64,000 bases of DNA from Streptomyces triculaminicus (GTDB lineage: Bacteria; Actinomycetota; Actinomycetes; Streptomycetales; Streptomycetaceae), in the NCBI RefSeq assembly GCF_017349075.1, contig NZ_JAFMOF010000001.1:1-64000 (forward strand), given 5' to 3'. The notes below the pieces were generated by a model, which was given only the letters and a program-made list of their open reading frames with translations, was not told the DNA's origin and made no database searches. This document shows positions 35,650 to 46,217 of this stretch, piece after piece. How positions within the stretch are numbered: position 1 is the first letter of the stretch; every line of letters starts with the position of its first letter. The translations under genes and the position numbers were made by a program.

Positions 35650-35939
35650 GCCAGCAGTCTAGATATCCGGTCCGGGAACGGAGAAGCGCCGACCGCGTCC
35701 CTCCGGGGCATCGGAGGTCCGGCCCAGCGCCCGTCACGGCCCGTCGCGCGCCTCGACCGCGCCACCGTCTCCGCCTGTCCGGCGGCCTCCGGCATAGCTC
35801 GTACGCCCGTTATTCCCCGCCTTGCGCGCACACGCACCGGACAGGACTCGCGGACGTCGCTGATGCCCGGCCCGCCTCCGTCGGATGGACGGGGGCGGGC
35901 CGGGACGGCCGGATCGGCCAGGTCTGCCGGGGGCGGAGG

Positions 35940-37523
35940 TCAGCGGGTGGAGTAGCGGATGTTGACCCAGTAGGCGTCGTTGGACCGCTGGGGGTCGGCG
36001 AGGCCGGCGTCCCAGCGCAGGATCCGCTCGTGCAGGACGTACAGCTTCAGGCGGCTGCCCGCGCTGGCGTTGTCGGAGCGGTCGACAGCTCGTACGGAGA
36101 AGTCCCAGTCCTTGCTCGCGGCGCCTTCCAGCGTGGTGCGGAAGGGGTACTCGTCGCACTGCTGGCCGCTCTTGGGCTGCTTTTCCGGGGGCAGGCCCAT
36201 GCCCTTGTAGTCACCGCGGTCCTTGCAGGCCGCGTTCTTGTGGGCGTTGTTGGTCTTCCACTCGGGGTCGGCCTCGGTGATGCGGTGCAGCGGGGCGTTG
36301 AAGTACGCGCCGGGAATGCGCTTGGCGCGGGGGTTCGGGGTTCCGGCCGGGGCTGTCCGAGGGTAGGTGGTGTCGGGGGTGTACTGGGCGTCGGCGATGT
36401 GCTTGCCGACCTGTTCGGTGGGCGAACCGGGAGTGGCGTAGTAGTTCAGGATCGACAGGGAGCCGGGGAAGACGCAGGCGTTCTTCTGGGCCGGGGAGAA
36501 GTACTGGCCGGAGTCGCAGCGCATCAGGGGTGCGGAGCTGCGACCGGGGAGCATGGTCTCGTAGCCCTCTCCCTTGGCGCTGAATCCGAGGTACCAGCGC
36601 TTGAAGGAGATCTTGTCGCGGCCCTGGGCGGTGCCGGCCGAGCCCGAGCTGTCGGCGATGTCGAAGGCGAACCAGGTCCGGTTGCTGTTCCACGAGCCGA
36701 AGGGGAGGCTCGGGGAGCCGCTGAGGCCGCTGCATTCCTGTTCGGGGGCGTCGCACTCCCCCGTCATGGTCATCTTGATGATCTTCGGGGTCTGGAGGAG
36801 GTCGTCGTACCAGGGCCAGTCGTAGTCCGCCGAACCCGGCTTCATACGGCCGAACACGCGGATGTGGCGGTTCTTGTTGTCGCCCTGGGCGAAGAGCTCA
36901 TAGACGAAGCGGGTGGTGGCGTGGTACTTGGGCGGTTTGTTGGGGCTGATCTCGAAGAAGCGGATGGTCATCTTGCGGCTCTGGCAGTACGTGTAGCGGT
37001 TGACGTAGTTGCCGTAGTCGCTGTCGGCTTTGCCGTCGAAACACTCCTTCAGGAGCTCCGCGTTGGGGGTGTCCTTGATCTCGGCGGGTGGGCGGGAGGA
37101 CGGTGGGACGTCATCCGCAGAGCGGGCTTCGTAGCGCATCTTGAGCTGGGCACGGGCCGCGGCCGCCGCTTCGGTGAAGGACTCCGCGGGGACGGTCTCG
37201 CCGAGCGTCCGGAGGGGCTGTGTGCCGAGGGTGCCCTTGGGGCGCTGTCCGTTGCGGACGCGCTCGAGGTCCTCGGAGGATATGCCGACGTCCATGGTCA
37301 CGGGCCGCTCGGCCGCGCCCTCCGGCGCGTTCGCAGGCATGGGCTTGGGGCCGCCGCTGTTGTTCAGGGTGTTGCGATACGCGGTGGCGGGACCGTCAGC
37401 GGCAGACGCGGGGGGCGTGAGGAGGGTCGGAGCGATGAGGACCGCCGTGGCGGCGAGGGCGGCGAGAGAGCCGCGGACGGTGAGTCTGGCGTGATGGACG
37501 GTGCCTCTGCGAAAGGGTTGCAC
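35940..37523 (-). CDS. secreted protein with NucA/NucB-type nuclease domain
   Basis: About 527 residues. The signal peptide (LAALAATAVLIAPTLLTPPA, cleavage near ASA-ADG) shows export. A large N-terminal and middle region contains many Trp/Tyr and paired Cys. The C-terminal part has the NucA/NucB hallmark QCDEYPFRTTLEGA, preceded by HKNAACKDRGDYKGMG. Members are secreted DNases, though some carry only the fold. GTG 37523 is chosen because AGGAG precedes it by 7 bases. No immunity gene is obvious next to it. Confidence 0.75.
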   Translation of the reverse strand: MQPFRRGTVHHARLTVRGSLAALAATAVLIAPTLLTPPASAADGPATAYRNTLNNSGGPKPMPANAPEGAAERPVTMDVGISSEDLERVRNGQRPKGTLGTQPLRTLGETVPAESFTEAAAAARAQLKMRYEARSADDVPPSSRPPAEIKDTPNAELLKECFDGKADSDYGNYVNRYTYCQSRKMTIRFFEISPNKPPKYHATTRFVYELFAQGDNKNRHIRVFGRMKPGSADYDWPWYDDLLQTPKIIKMTMTGECDAPEQECSGLSGSPSLPFGSWNSNRTWFAFDIADSSGSAGTAQGRDKISFKRWYLGFSAKGEGYETMLPGRSSAPLMRCDSGQYFSPAQKNACVFPGSLSILNYYATPGSPTEQVGKHIADAQYTPDTTYPRTAPAGTPNPRAKRIPGAYFNAPLHRITEADPEWKTNNAHKNAACKDRGDYKGMGLPPEKQPKSGQQCDEYPFRTTLEGAASKDWDFSVRAVDRSDNASAGSRLKLYVLHERILRWDAGLADPQRSNDAYWVNIRYSTR

Positions 37524-37747
37524 GGTGCACTCCTGTCTCGCTGACGTCACTGACGTGAAGTGCGCTCCTCACCGGTCCGGGTGAGCGGGCCGGATGGCCT
37601 CGGGTGCGAATTTTGAGGTGCGCATGACATGCCTCGACACGCAAGGGGGCCTTCGAATTCGCAACGACCCCCTGTGCGGGTCGATTCGAGCACGTTAGTG
37701 GAAGACGAAGCCGAAGGTGCCGGAGGCGAGCGGCCCGCCGTTGTCAA

Positions 37748-38377
37748 TCAGTCGTTTTCGGCCAGTTCGGCTGGGGGCACCGTGTCCGTGATCGGCTCTC
37801 CCCCGATCCAGGGGGCCGCGCCGTCGAACATGTCGGCGGTAAGGCGACGGCCCCAGACGAGTTCGGCGCCGTGGACGGCGAGCCGGCCACCCGGCAGGTC
37901 ATCGAGTTCCGGGGGCAGCGAGCCGTCCTCGTCGAGGAAGAACCCGGCCTTCTCCAGCCGGTCCCGGAACCGCTCGGCCCCGGAGCCCTCCAGCTCCGCG
38001 AGCGAGGGCACGAAGCGCAGGACCACCTCGCCGTCCTCGGCGTAGAGCACGACGTCGACCGAGGGGTCGACGACGACGGCCAACGCCCGCCCGCCCTCCT
38101 CGGTGAGTGCTTCCAGCACGTCGTCGCGCTCGCCGCTCCAGCCCGTCATGCCGGAGGTCTCCACCACCAGCGTCCAGCCGTCCGGGAGCGAACGGGCGGC
38201 CAGCAGCGGAGGCGGATCGACGTCCGTGCCCTCCCCGTTCGGCGCGTCCACCTCGGTCTGCCGCTCAGCGGGCACACCCATGGCGTCCAGCGCCTCGGCG
38301 AGCGGACGGTGCGCCAGGGTCACGCACCAACCCTCCCCATAGCGTTCGACCAGATTCAGCGGGTCCGGGTCGTTCAC
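37748..38377 (-). CDS. DUF6461-family protein
   Basis: About 209 residues, acidic. The N-terminus LVERYGEGWCVTLAHRPLAE and the centre WTLVVETSGMTGWSGERDDV fit the Streptomyces DUF6461 pattern, which is frequent near toxin and accessory genes. GTG 38377 follows AAGGAGG by 7 bases, which rules out the longer upstream frame. The function is unknown. Confidence 0.75.
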   Translation of the reverse strand: MNDPDPLNLVERYGEGWCVTLAHRPLAEALDAMGVPAERQTEVDAPNGEGTDVDPPPLLAARSLPDGWTLVVETSGMTGWSGERDDVLEALTEEGGRALAVVVDPSVDVVLYAEDGEVVLRFVPSLAELEGSGAERFRDRLEKAGFFLDEDGSLPPELDDLPGGRLAVHGAELVWGRRLTADMFDGAAPWIGGEPITDTVPPAELAEND

Positions 38378-38532
38378 CGGGGACCTCCTTGATGTCGGCC
38401 GTCCGAGGGCAGGCCGGTCGGGATCGTACCGGCCGTGGACGCCCGGGAGGAACCATCGCCGCCGCCCGGCTGACGCCGGCTGCACTGCCCGCCCGCAGCA
38501 AGCCCGGACGTCCGCGACGGACATGCGGGACG

Positions 38533-38855
38533 CCTGCAACGAGGATCAGCTGCCGCTGCCGCGACCACTCGGCGGCCCGGTCGGCGGCCCGGTCGGGTAC
38601 GACGGGATGACCGCCATCGGCATCCGGCTGGCGCTGGTCGAGCCGCGTATCTCGGCCGCCGCCTTCTTCGCCGGGGGTTTCGTGCCCGGCACCCTGCGCG
38701 AGGACGAAGGGACGGAACGGTAGTCGGCCCTGGACCTGTTCGACGCCTTCGGCACCAAGGAGAAGACGCTGCACGCCAATCTGGGCGGGCACGCCGGTAC
38801 CCCGTGGTTCGAGGTGGACGACGCGGCCCGGTTCTTCGCCCGGCACCTGACGTGA
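38533..38855 (+). pseudogene. alpha/beta-hydrolase remnant
   Basis: GGPVGYDGMTAIGIRLALVE, then PRISAAAFFAG, a TAG at about 38721, then ALDLFDAFGTKEKTLHAN and GGHAGTPWFEVDDAARFFAR. This fits the last third of a dienelactone-hydrolase-like enzyme. The catalytic His appears in GGHAG, but the nucleophile Ser region is altered (GYDGMT for GxSxG), and there is an in-frame stop. Confidence 0.65.
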
Positions 38856-38940
38856 GGCCGGGCCGTCAGGCCGGCAGCAAACGGTAGAACGGCAGGCGGT
38901 GTCGGCCAGGACGCCGCACGTCGAGGGCAGGGCCTGGGAC

Positions 38941-39590
38941 TTACCGGCTGTCCCAGGGCCGGCCGAGCCGCTCGGCCAGCTCGGTGAGCGTCGCCGCCGG
39001 GAGGGTGAACGGCACCCGGATGTGCGTCGCGTCCGGCACGACCTCCACCCCGTGCCGCAGCGCGACCTGGGCGTAGACCCGGGCGTCCATGTCGGGCAGT
39101 TCGATCCACAGCGCCGAGCCGCCGTCCGGCCGGCGCCACCGCCAGTCGGGTAACCGGGCGCGTAGGGCCGCCTCCAGGTGGGCCAGTCGGCGGAGCGGCT
39201 CGGTGTCCGGCGGCCTGGGCCGGCTCAAGTCCGGGCGGTGAGCGCCTGGTCCAGCACGGGGCTGCCCAGGTCGGCGAGGGTCTTCAGTCGCGCTATCTGG
39301 TCGGCGACCGGCGCGGGGGCCCGGAGCCAGCCGACCCGTAGGCCCGACCAGATCGTCTTGGTGACCGAGCCGACGCTGAGGACGGTCGCGCCGCGCGGCG
39401 CGTACGCGGCCAACGGCGGGGGCGGCGGCGCGCCCAGGGGATTGTGGAAGGTCGGCATCAGGTACGCCAGCGCCGGCCCGGCCGCGAACGCCGGCGCGAG
39501 CTCGGCGACGGCGGTTCTCCTCGGCGTCCAGCCCGGCAGCGGTCGGCCGGATCGCCCAACGGCACGGGCCGCTGCTAACCCTCGCACCCC
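38941..39590 (-). pseudogene. MocR-type / PLP aminotransferase remnant
   Basis: The minus strand encodes YLMPTFHNPLGAPPPPPLAA, VLSVGSVTKTIWSGLRVGWL (the Lys is the PLP site) and, in another frame, HLEAALRARLPDWRWRRPDG ending LAERLGRPWDSR at 38941. These are the second half of a GntR/MocR-family aminotransferase-like regulator. The N-terminal HTH half is gone and one frameshift is present near 39230. An IS remnant starts at about 39595. Confidence 0.7.
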
Positions 39591-39595
39591 CCAAG

Positions 39596-39984
39596 CGCAG
39601 GCCCGGCGGCAATGACGTGCTCGTCGTGGACGGAACGCTGGTGCCCACTCGGGACCGGTCGGTCGCCGCCCCCTCGAAGAACCACCGCTACCCGGCGAAC
39701 ATGCAGGTCCTTATCAAGGCCCACGCCAAGCTCGCGCTCGCCGTCGGCCGGCCCCTGCCCGGCAACCACAACGACTGCACCGCCGCAAAGCCGGACAGGA
39801 ACGACTCGAGCGGTGGAAGGAGGAACACAACGCCTCCCACCGGCGGGTGCGGGCACGTGTCGAGCACGTCTTCGCCCGCATGAAGAACTGGAAGATCCTC
39901 CGCGACTGCCGACTCAAGGGCTACGGCGTCCGCTGGGCCACCAGCAGCGTCGCCCACATGCACAACCTCGCCCTCACCGGCTGA
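39596..39984 (+). pseudogene. DDE transposase (IS5-like, Tnp_4 type) remnant
   Basis: VLVVDGTLVPTRDRSVAAPS and NMQVLIKAHAKLALAVGRPL carry the first catalytic Asp. After an internal deletion and frame change comes ASHRRVRARVEHVFARMKNW with the catalytic Glu, ending SSVAHMHNLALTG. The second Asp region is deleted. Confidence 0.7.
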
Positions 39985-40078
39985 TCCGACCAGGGAGCCA
40001 CAACACCCTTGCCATCACAGCACAGTTACCCGGCTACGAGAAGATCTTTAGAGCGTGAATCGTAAGTGCCTGGTGAGG

Positions 40079-40657
40079 ATGGCGGAGAGCCCATTCGTGA
40101 TCCAGAATGATTGGATGGTCACGCTTGAGACTCCCCGTTTGATCCTGCGTCGCTGGCGCGAGGAAGACGTTGCGCCCATGGCTGCCGTCAATGCTGACCG
40201 CGAGGTCATGCGGTGGATCCGTGACGGCAGCGTCCGTGACGAACAGCAGACTCGCAGCGGGGTCCAGGCATGGGAGAGCGAGTGGGAGTCACAGGGCTTC
40301 GGCCTGTTCGCCGTGGAGATCCGGTCCACTGGCGAGCTGGCCGGGTTCACCGGCCTTTCAGTGCCCGACTTCTTGCCGGAGGTACTGCCGGCGGTTGAGA
40401 TCGGCTGGCGGCTGGGACGTTCCCACTGGGGGCAGGGTTTGGCCACCGAGGCCGCTGCGGCCGCTGTACGGTTCGGGTTCGAAGAGCGAGGGCTGGAGCG
40501 GATCGTCAGCATCGCTCAAGTGGGCAACGACGCCTCCGAACGGATCATGACCAAACTGGGAATGCATCCGGTCCGTGAGACCGTCAATCCCACCTACGGT
40601 CGGCGAGTACGGGTGTTCGAGTTGTCGTCGGACCAGTACGTCACAACCACTCGTTGA
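40079..40657 (+). CDS. GNAT-family N-acetyltransferase (RimJ/RimL-like)
   Basis: About 192 residues. Marks are LETPRLILRRWREEDVAPMA, GLFAVEIRSTGELAGFTGLS, the acetyl-CoA loop RSHWGQGLATEAAAAAVRFG and ERIVSIAQVGNDASERIMTK. This subgroup acetylates N-terminal amines of proteins or small amines; the target is unknown. Starts at 40079 and 40115 (family-like MVTLETPR) are both possible. Intact between two IS remnants. Confidence 0.82.
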   Translation: MAESPFVIQNDWMVTLETPRLILRRWREEDVAPMAAVNADREVMRWIRDGSVRDEQQTRSGVQAWESEWESQGFGLFAVEIRSTGELAGFTGLSVPDFLPEVLPAVEIGWRLGRSHWGQGLATEAAAAAVRFGFEERGLERIVSIAQVGNDASERIMTKLGMHPVRETVNPTYGRRVRVFELSSDQYVTTTR

Positions 40658-40869
40658 TGGCGGCCACGAGGACGGTAGCCTCGCAGCGGATGTCCTGGGG
40701 AGGGCGAGTCACGGTGGGCAGTCGTGATGCCGCCGGCTTCGTTGCCCATGCGCTGCGCACCCTGCCAGCTCTCGTCTCCGCCTTGGAGGTGCCGCCTTCG
40801 GCGCTTCTGGAGGACGACCCGCAATCCGTCTGTGCCGTCTGTGGTTGCGTATGGGCATGAGTCAGCGAA

Positions 40870-41805
40870 GTCTGGCTTCTGCGCTCGGCATCGCCCAGGG
40901 TCGCCGACTCCCCCGCAGCGGCGCCAGTGGGACCAGCGCAGGACATGGTCGACCGAGGCGGGTCGGCGGTTGGTGATGCGGTGGATCAGGCGTCGGAGTT
41001 CGGGGAGGCTGAGCGGGATGAGGCCGGGGGATCCGTTTCTGCTTTCCCGGTGTCGAGTTCCCGAGCCCGCAGGACGGTCAGGGCAGCGTGGGCTGCCATG
41101 GCAAGGGTGATGTGGCGGTGCCAGCCGGGGTAACAGCGGACCTGGTAGTCCTCCAGGCCGCACTGGCCTTTGGCGGTCTGGAAGCACTCTTCGACCGCCC
41201 ACCTGGCGCCGGCGATGCAGCTGGTCCAGGGTGGTGCCCGCGGGGCAGTAGGCGATGCAGTACGAGACCTCGTCCGGCCGGCTCACGCTGCGGCAGGCGA
41301 TCACCCAGTGCTGCCGGTCTTCCCGGTGCCAGGGACGCACCTCGACGCGGGCCCAGTCGAAGACACGGGGTCCGTGGGCGCCCGTTCCGCACGAGCGTCG
41401 CTTCCACCTCTGCCGCGGCAGGCCGTGGAACAGATCGTGAACGGGATGGTCCATGGCCCCAGCGGGTCACGACCGTGTCGTGCCGGGTGGTGGCCATGAC
41501 GTGGAAGACGTCGGCCCGCTCGAGCTCGGTCCGCCATCCTTTGGAGAAACCGTAGGCGTCATCAGCGGTCACCCACCCGAACGGGATCTTCTCCTCGATC
41601 GCCCGGCGGACCATGGCCTTGGCGATAGCCACCTTGGTGGCAAAGCCGACATCATCGTCGATGCCGGCCTGGCGGCACCGTTCGCGGTCATCGGTCCACG
41701 AGGCCGGGAGATACAACCTACGGTCGATGAGGGTGCGGCCGCAGTCGGTGGCATAGGCGAGGAACACCCCGACCTGGCAGTTCTCGGTCCGGCCCGGGGC
41801 CTATG
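40870..41805 (-). pseudogene. IS701-family transposase remnant
   Basis: The minus strand reads FLAYATDCGRTLIDRRLYLP, AIAKAMVRRAIEEKIPFGWV and TADDAYGFSKGWRTELERAD, then in other frames IACRSVSRPDEVSYCIAYCP, GARWAVEECFQTAKGQCGLE, and LIPLSLPELRRLIHRITNRR. These are consecutive parts of one DDE enzyme separated by at least two frameshifts. The N-terminus is missing after 41805. Confidence 0.75.
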
Positions 41806-42690
41806 TCGGAATAACTGTCAGAATCGATCTGTGTAGGTATTGTCGCGTGACGGTAGGCGGCCCAGTAGTTGGGCGAGGGTGCGGGCTGGGCTTCCGGACA
41901 GCGGAGTGACCGCGACGCGGTGCAGGTCCAGGAGGCGGTGGCCGTCTTGGAACTGGTTGGACAGGTTGGTGCGGGTGACGTTTAGGAGCTGGGCGAGAAG
42001 TGTTGCTGGTGACGGCTCTGCGGCGGCGTAACAGGGCGGTCAGGCGGTGGTAGTGGTCGAGGCTGCTGGTCTCGAGCGTCTCGTGCAGCGGGGTGAAGCC
42101 GACACCACTGCCGGAGCCAGCAGCGACAAGCTGACCGCGAAGGTCGCCGACGTCTCCCTTGCTGGAACCACGACTACCGACACCGCGCAACCGCCTTCGA
42201 GGTAATGGGGAGCCCAGACGGACTCCGGGTGAAGTACAGGTAGTGCCGGGCGTCGGCGAGGTCGGCCGAGAGCGTCATCTGGTTCGCGTGCGAAGTTGCC
42301 CTTGAACTTCACTGAACCAGTCATTCACCCGGGCCTCTTCATGCGCTCCGCGAGGTTATGGATGACCTCCATCGACCTGGGCCGCACGACCCGTTTCGGT
42401 GGTCACCGAAGCCGGAGGCACGTGGGCCCAATACTCCCCCGGCGACCACACACGGTGGCACCCAGACCGGCTCTTACCGAGGAACGCGACACCTCAACAT
42501 GCGAGCCCACCAGTCCGAGGGCCGACTTCGCCGGCGGCGACGGCACGAACGACGACCAAGCCGTCCTCATCCTGACCGCCACCGCCCACGCACCGGCACC
42601 AGCCTTCCGAGTGAGTCCCCCTGGGAGCGTGTCCTACGTATCGACCCAGCCCAAGGCGAGGGTGGCCGGGTTGCGTCAGCTGACGGCTGC
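41806..42690. other. degenerate stretch with transposase-like traces
   Basis: The minus strand at 41830-42110 reads GVGFTPLHETLETSSLDHYH, LLAQLLNVTRTNLSNQFQDG and VTPLSGSPARTLAQLLGRLP in shifting frames, an HTH-like DNA-binding protein, possibly from an IS. The rest shows no gene. A short segment at 42488-42515 recurs at 48698-48724. Confidence 0.4.
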
Positions 42691-42691
42691 G

Positions 42692-45600
42692 TCAAATCAG
42701 GCGCTGCGCCCGTAGGTCAGCCACATACTTGGTGATCAGGGCCGGTGACAGACGAGGGATGTCGTTCTCCTCGTCGAGGGCAGCGGTCCGTACCGCCGCA
42801 CGGAACCGGTCCGCCGGCAGGGCGGACCCAGGCAGTGGCTTCTCCGGCTCGGCGAAGGCGTGCAGCAGAGGAAGCAGCGAATGCTGCTTCTGGTGGTCGG
42901 GCAGACCCCGCAGGGCGGTCTCGAAACGGTCGAGCCACTCGGCGTGGTCCTGGACACGTGTCAGGGGGTGCCCGGCTGTCACCAGCCAGTCGACGAACGT
43001 GTCGAGGGAGATGCCGTCCTCGTGAGGGTTGACAACGTTGTAGGTCCGGTGGCCCTCTCGTGCGTCGTCGCCCAGCGAGGTGATGGCCCGCGCGGTGAAG
43101 TCCACGGGGAGGGCGTCGTAGTGTGCACTGCCGTCCCCGGTGCCCCGGGCGTAGAAGCTGCCGGGTGCGATGCCTGTCGCCAGCAGGCTCAGCAGGAGGC
43201 GGGTGAAGACATCCGGGATGTTGAGCTGGCCGCGGTAGCGCGGGTGCGCGAGGATCAGGTTCGAGCGGAAGACGGCCACCGGCAGCCCGAACGTTTCGTG
43301 CGCCTCGCGCAGCAGCACCTCGCCGGCCCATTTGCTGGCCGCGTAACCGTCGGCGTAATCACCTTCGAGGTCGCGTGTCCGGCAGGCGGTGCGGATGTCC
43401 GCCGACTCGTCGGCCGCTGCCTCCTTCCCGAAGACGGCGACCGTCGACAGGTAGGTGAACTGCTTGATTCGGGAGGTGACCGCGAGCCTGATCAGTTCGG
43501 CTGTTCCCCGTACGTTGGGACCGAACAACTGGTCGTAGGGCAGGACATGGTTGACCAGTGCCGCCGGGTGGACGATCAGGTCGACGGTGTCGGCCAGTCG
43601 CTGCCAGGTCTTGTCATCGAGTCCGAGGTTCGGTTCCCCGATGTCGCCGGCGATCACGTGGAGATGCCGGGCGGCGGACTTGCGGTAGCGCTCTATGAGT
43701 TCCGGGTCGCCGCTGTCGAAGGCCGCGTCGAGCCGTGCCCGGGCTGTCTCGGCGGAGGAGCCGCGGACCACACACACCAGTGTGCCACCGCGCTCCGCCA
43801 CGCGCTCCAGCCATTCGAGACACAGGAAACGACCCAGGTAGCCGTTGGCGCCGGTCAGCAGCACGGTCCGGGCCGCGGGCAGCGGACCGGCCGGCCTTTC
43901 GGCCCGCGCGATGGTCCGCGCGTCGAGGAACGCGTCCAGCCGTAGGTCGGCCGCGTCGAGTGGTGTCGCGTCAGGGCCGTGGAGGCTGTCGGCGGTAGGG
44001 CGGCGGTGTTCCGACGCGAGCGCCCGCTCGATGTGGTCGGCCACCCGCCGCAGCGTGTTGACCGGGTTGATGACCACGTCGACAGGAACATCGACGCGGT
44101 AGATCTCTTTCAGCAGCTGGGAGAACGACAGTGCCGTGAGGCTGTCACCGCCGAGGTCGAGGAAGCGTGCGCCGGGTTCCACGTCACCCTTTTGCCGCCC
44201 GAGAAGCGCCTGTGCGGCCCGAAGCACGGTCTCCGGTACCGGCTGGTCGGGGCCGAGCCGGCGCAGTGCCCGCAGTTCGTCGGCCTCACGGTCGGACAAT
44301 TCGGTGTACAGCGCTTCGAGATGCTCGCCGTATCGCTTCGTCAGGGCGGGCCGCAACGGCTTGCGCACTCCGGAGAGCAGTCCGTTCTCCTGGGTGAACG
44401 GCTCGCTCTCGATGAGGAAGTCTCGTGGGATCTCGTAGGAGTTCAGTCCCGCCTCGGTGGCGAGTTTCTGCAGGGACTCCCGCAGGACCGGCCTGATGCG
44501 CCGGGGGTCCCCGTCGGCGCGGTCGAGGGCGTCCTTCGTCGGCACGACGACCGCGAGCAGGTAGGCGCGGGCGCTGTTGCCGTACAGGAAGATCTGCCGG
44601 ACGAATGGACTGCCGCTGAAGAGCGCCTCCAGGCGGGAGACTGTGACGAATTCGCCCTGTGACAACTTGAGGACGTTGGAGCGGCGGTCGACGTACCTCA
44701 GTGCGTCGGGGCCGACGCGGGCCATGATGTCGCCCGTGCGGTAGAAGCCGTCCTCGTCGAAGGCCTCGGCGGTGGCGTCCGGGCGCCGGAAGTAGCCGGG
44801 GACAAGCCGGTCGGACCTGATCAGCAGTTCGCCCCTGGGGTGCGGTGAGTCGGTCGCGAAGTATCCCAGCTCGGGCACGTCGGCCAGCTTGTGGTCGGTC
44901 ACCGGCGGGCGCAGCACCCGGCCGTCGAGGGAGACGATCCCGGCTTCCGTCGACCCGTAGCCGTCGAGCAGCCTGACGTGGAGGCAGTTCTCGACGAACG
45001 CTGTCAGCTCGTCGCTCGGCGGAGCGGAGGCGCTGACGGCCCACAGGAGGCGGCCGCCCATGATCTTCTCCCGCAACTCCTCCATCACCTGCTCGGTCGC
45101 ATCGCCGTCCGGCTCGGTCCGGCGGGACAACTCGGCCCGGTAGTACTGGAAGAGCATGTCGGATATGCGGGGAACCATGAGGAACTCGGTGGGCCGGACC
45201 AGCGAGAGGTCTTCCAAGAGCGTCGACAGGTCACTGGACGCCGTGAAGCAGGCGAGGCCTCCCTTGGCGAGCGTGCCGAACAGTACGCCCCTCCCTATCA
45301 TGTGGCTCAAGGGCAGGTAGTTCAGCACGATGGAGGGCCGAACCGCTTGGCCGGGTACGAAATCGATCCAGAACTGCCTGACCAAGCGCTCGGTGTAGAT
45401 GGCGCCCTTGGGGATACCGGAACTGCCCGAGGTGTAGATCAGTGCGCTGAGCGCGTCGGCTGCCGACCCGTCGGGAACCTCGGCGAGCGACGGCAGCGTC
45501 CTTCCCCGGTCCATGACCGATGCCAAGGTATCCAGAGTGACGCCCCGGTCCTGCGCCGCGAGCCGGCCGCGCGCGGAGTCCAGCTCCTCCTGGTGGGCGG

Positions 45601-46210
45601 TGATCTCGGAGCGGTGGCCGATGACGATGATCCGGCCCAGCGAGGGGGCGTTCTCCGCTACCTCGGTCGCGACCTCCAAGTGGTGGACGTCCACCACAAG
45701 CAGGCGCGGTCCGGTCTGCTCGACGATGGGGGCCAAGTGTAACGCCGAGGCACCGGCCTGGAGGGGAACGGACACCACGCCGGAGCGGATGCAGGCCAGC
45801 TCCACCACGGTGTATTCGGCGCTCGTGGACCCGAGAACGGCGACGAGGTCACCCGGTCCCATCGCGTGTTCGGGGTGGTGCCGCCACTCGGAGGCCACCG
45901 CACCCACCCGTTCCCAGAGTTCGCCGTAGGTGAGCGTGTCGAACCGCTTCAGCAGGCGCAGCGTGGTACGGCCCGTCTGCGGGTCGGTGACCTGCTCCGT
46001 GGCACGCTCGCCCAGGGCGGGACGGTCCGCGTACCCCTTCATCACGGTGGCCACCAGGGCGGCGAGCGGCAGTCCCGGCCGCCGGATCGCCTCGGTGACG
46101 GCGTCCAGGGGCGCGGTGTCACGAAACTGCGCGTCGGTCGCGTGCAGGTGGGCGTTTCGCCGGTCGGTACGTGCGCCGAGTTCGACGGCGAGGGGTCGGG
46201 AGTGGGACAC
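42692..46210 (-). CDS. car: carboxylic acid reductase (A-T-R)
   Basis: 1172 residues, the normal length of this family. The adenylation domain (about 1-640) has TSGSSGIPKG at 260-269 and GYGSTEAG near 418. The thiolation domain has GGDS at 687-690, Ser690 being the phosphopantetheine site. The reductase domain has the NADPH motif TGANGYLG at 786-793 and catalytic Tyr956-x3-Lys960. It reduces a carboxylic acid to the aldehyde using ATP and NADPH and needs a phosphopantetheinyl transferase, not found in this window. GTG 46210 follows AAGGAG by 8 bases. Last gene after gntR and mfs on the same strand. Confidence 0.92.
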   Translation of the reverse strand: MSHSRPLAVELGARTDRRNAHLHATDAQFRDTAPLDAVTEAIRRPGLPLAALVATVMKGYADRPALGERATEQVTDPQTGRTTLRLLKRFDTLTYGELWERVGAVASEWRHHPEHAMGPGDLVAVLGSTSAEYTVVELACIRSGVVSVPLQAGASALHLAPIVEQTGPRLLVVDVHHLEVATEVAENAPSLGRIIVIGHRSEITAHQEELDSARGRLAAQDRGVTLDTLASVMDRGRTLPSLAEVPDGSAADALSALIYTSGSSGIPKGAIYTERLVRQFWIDFVPGQAVRPSIVLNYLPLSHMIGRGVLFGTLAKGGLACFTASSDLSTLLEDLSLVRPTEFLMVPRISDMLFQYYRAELSRRTEPDGDATEQVMEELREKIMGGRLLWAVSASAPPSDELTAFVENCLHVRLLDGYGSTEAGIVSLDGRVLRPPVTDHKLADVPELGYFATDSPHPRGELLIRSDRLVPGYFRRPDATAEAFDEDGFYRTGDIMARVGPDALRYVDRRSNVLKLSQGEFVTVSRLEALFSGSPFVRQIFLYGNSARAYLLAVVVPTKDALDRADGDPRRIRPVLRESLQKLATEAGLNSYEIPRDFLIESEPFTQENGLLSGVRKPLRPALTKRYGEHLEALYTELSDREADELRALRRLGPDQPVPETVLRAAQALLGRQKGDVEPGARFLDLGGDSLTALSFSQLLKEIYRVDVPVDVVINPVNTLRRVADHIERALASEHRRPTADSLHGPDATPLDAADLRLDAFLDARTIARAERPAGPLPAARTVLLTGANGYLGRFLCLEWLERVAERGGTLVCVVRGSSAETARARLDAAFDSGDPELIERYRKSAARHLHVIAGDIGEPNLGLDDKTWQRLADTVDLIVHPAALVNHVLPYDQLFGPNVRGTAELIRLAVTSRIKQFTYLSTVAVFGKEAAADESADIRTACRTRDLEGDYADGYAASKWAGEVLLREAHETFGLPVAVFRSNLILAHPRYRGQLNIPDVFTRLLLSLLATGIAPGSFYARGTGDGSAHYDALPVDFTARAITSLGDDAREGHRTYNVVNPHEDGISLDTFVDWLVTAGHPLTRVQDHAEWLDRFETALRGLPDHQKQHSLLPLLHAFAEPEKPLPGSALPADRFRAAVRTAALDEENDIPRLSPALITKYVADLRAQRLI

Positions 46211-46217
46211 GAGTGAT

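Noticed and set aside
35940..37550. Antisense open frame of about 504 codons opposite the NucA/NucB gene
   Set aside because: Mirror of a high-GC gene; the minus strand has the signal peptide and domain motifs.
42692..46210. NRPS module
   Set aside because: There is no condensation domain; the A-T-R order, length and Tyr-Lys reductase fit carboxylic acid reductase.
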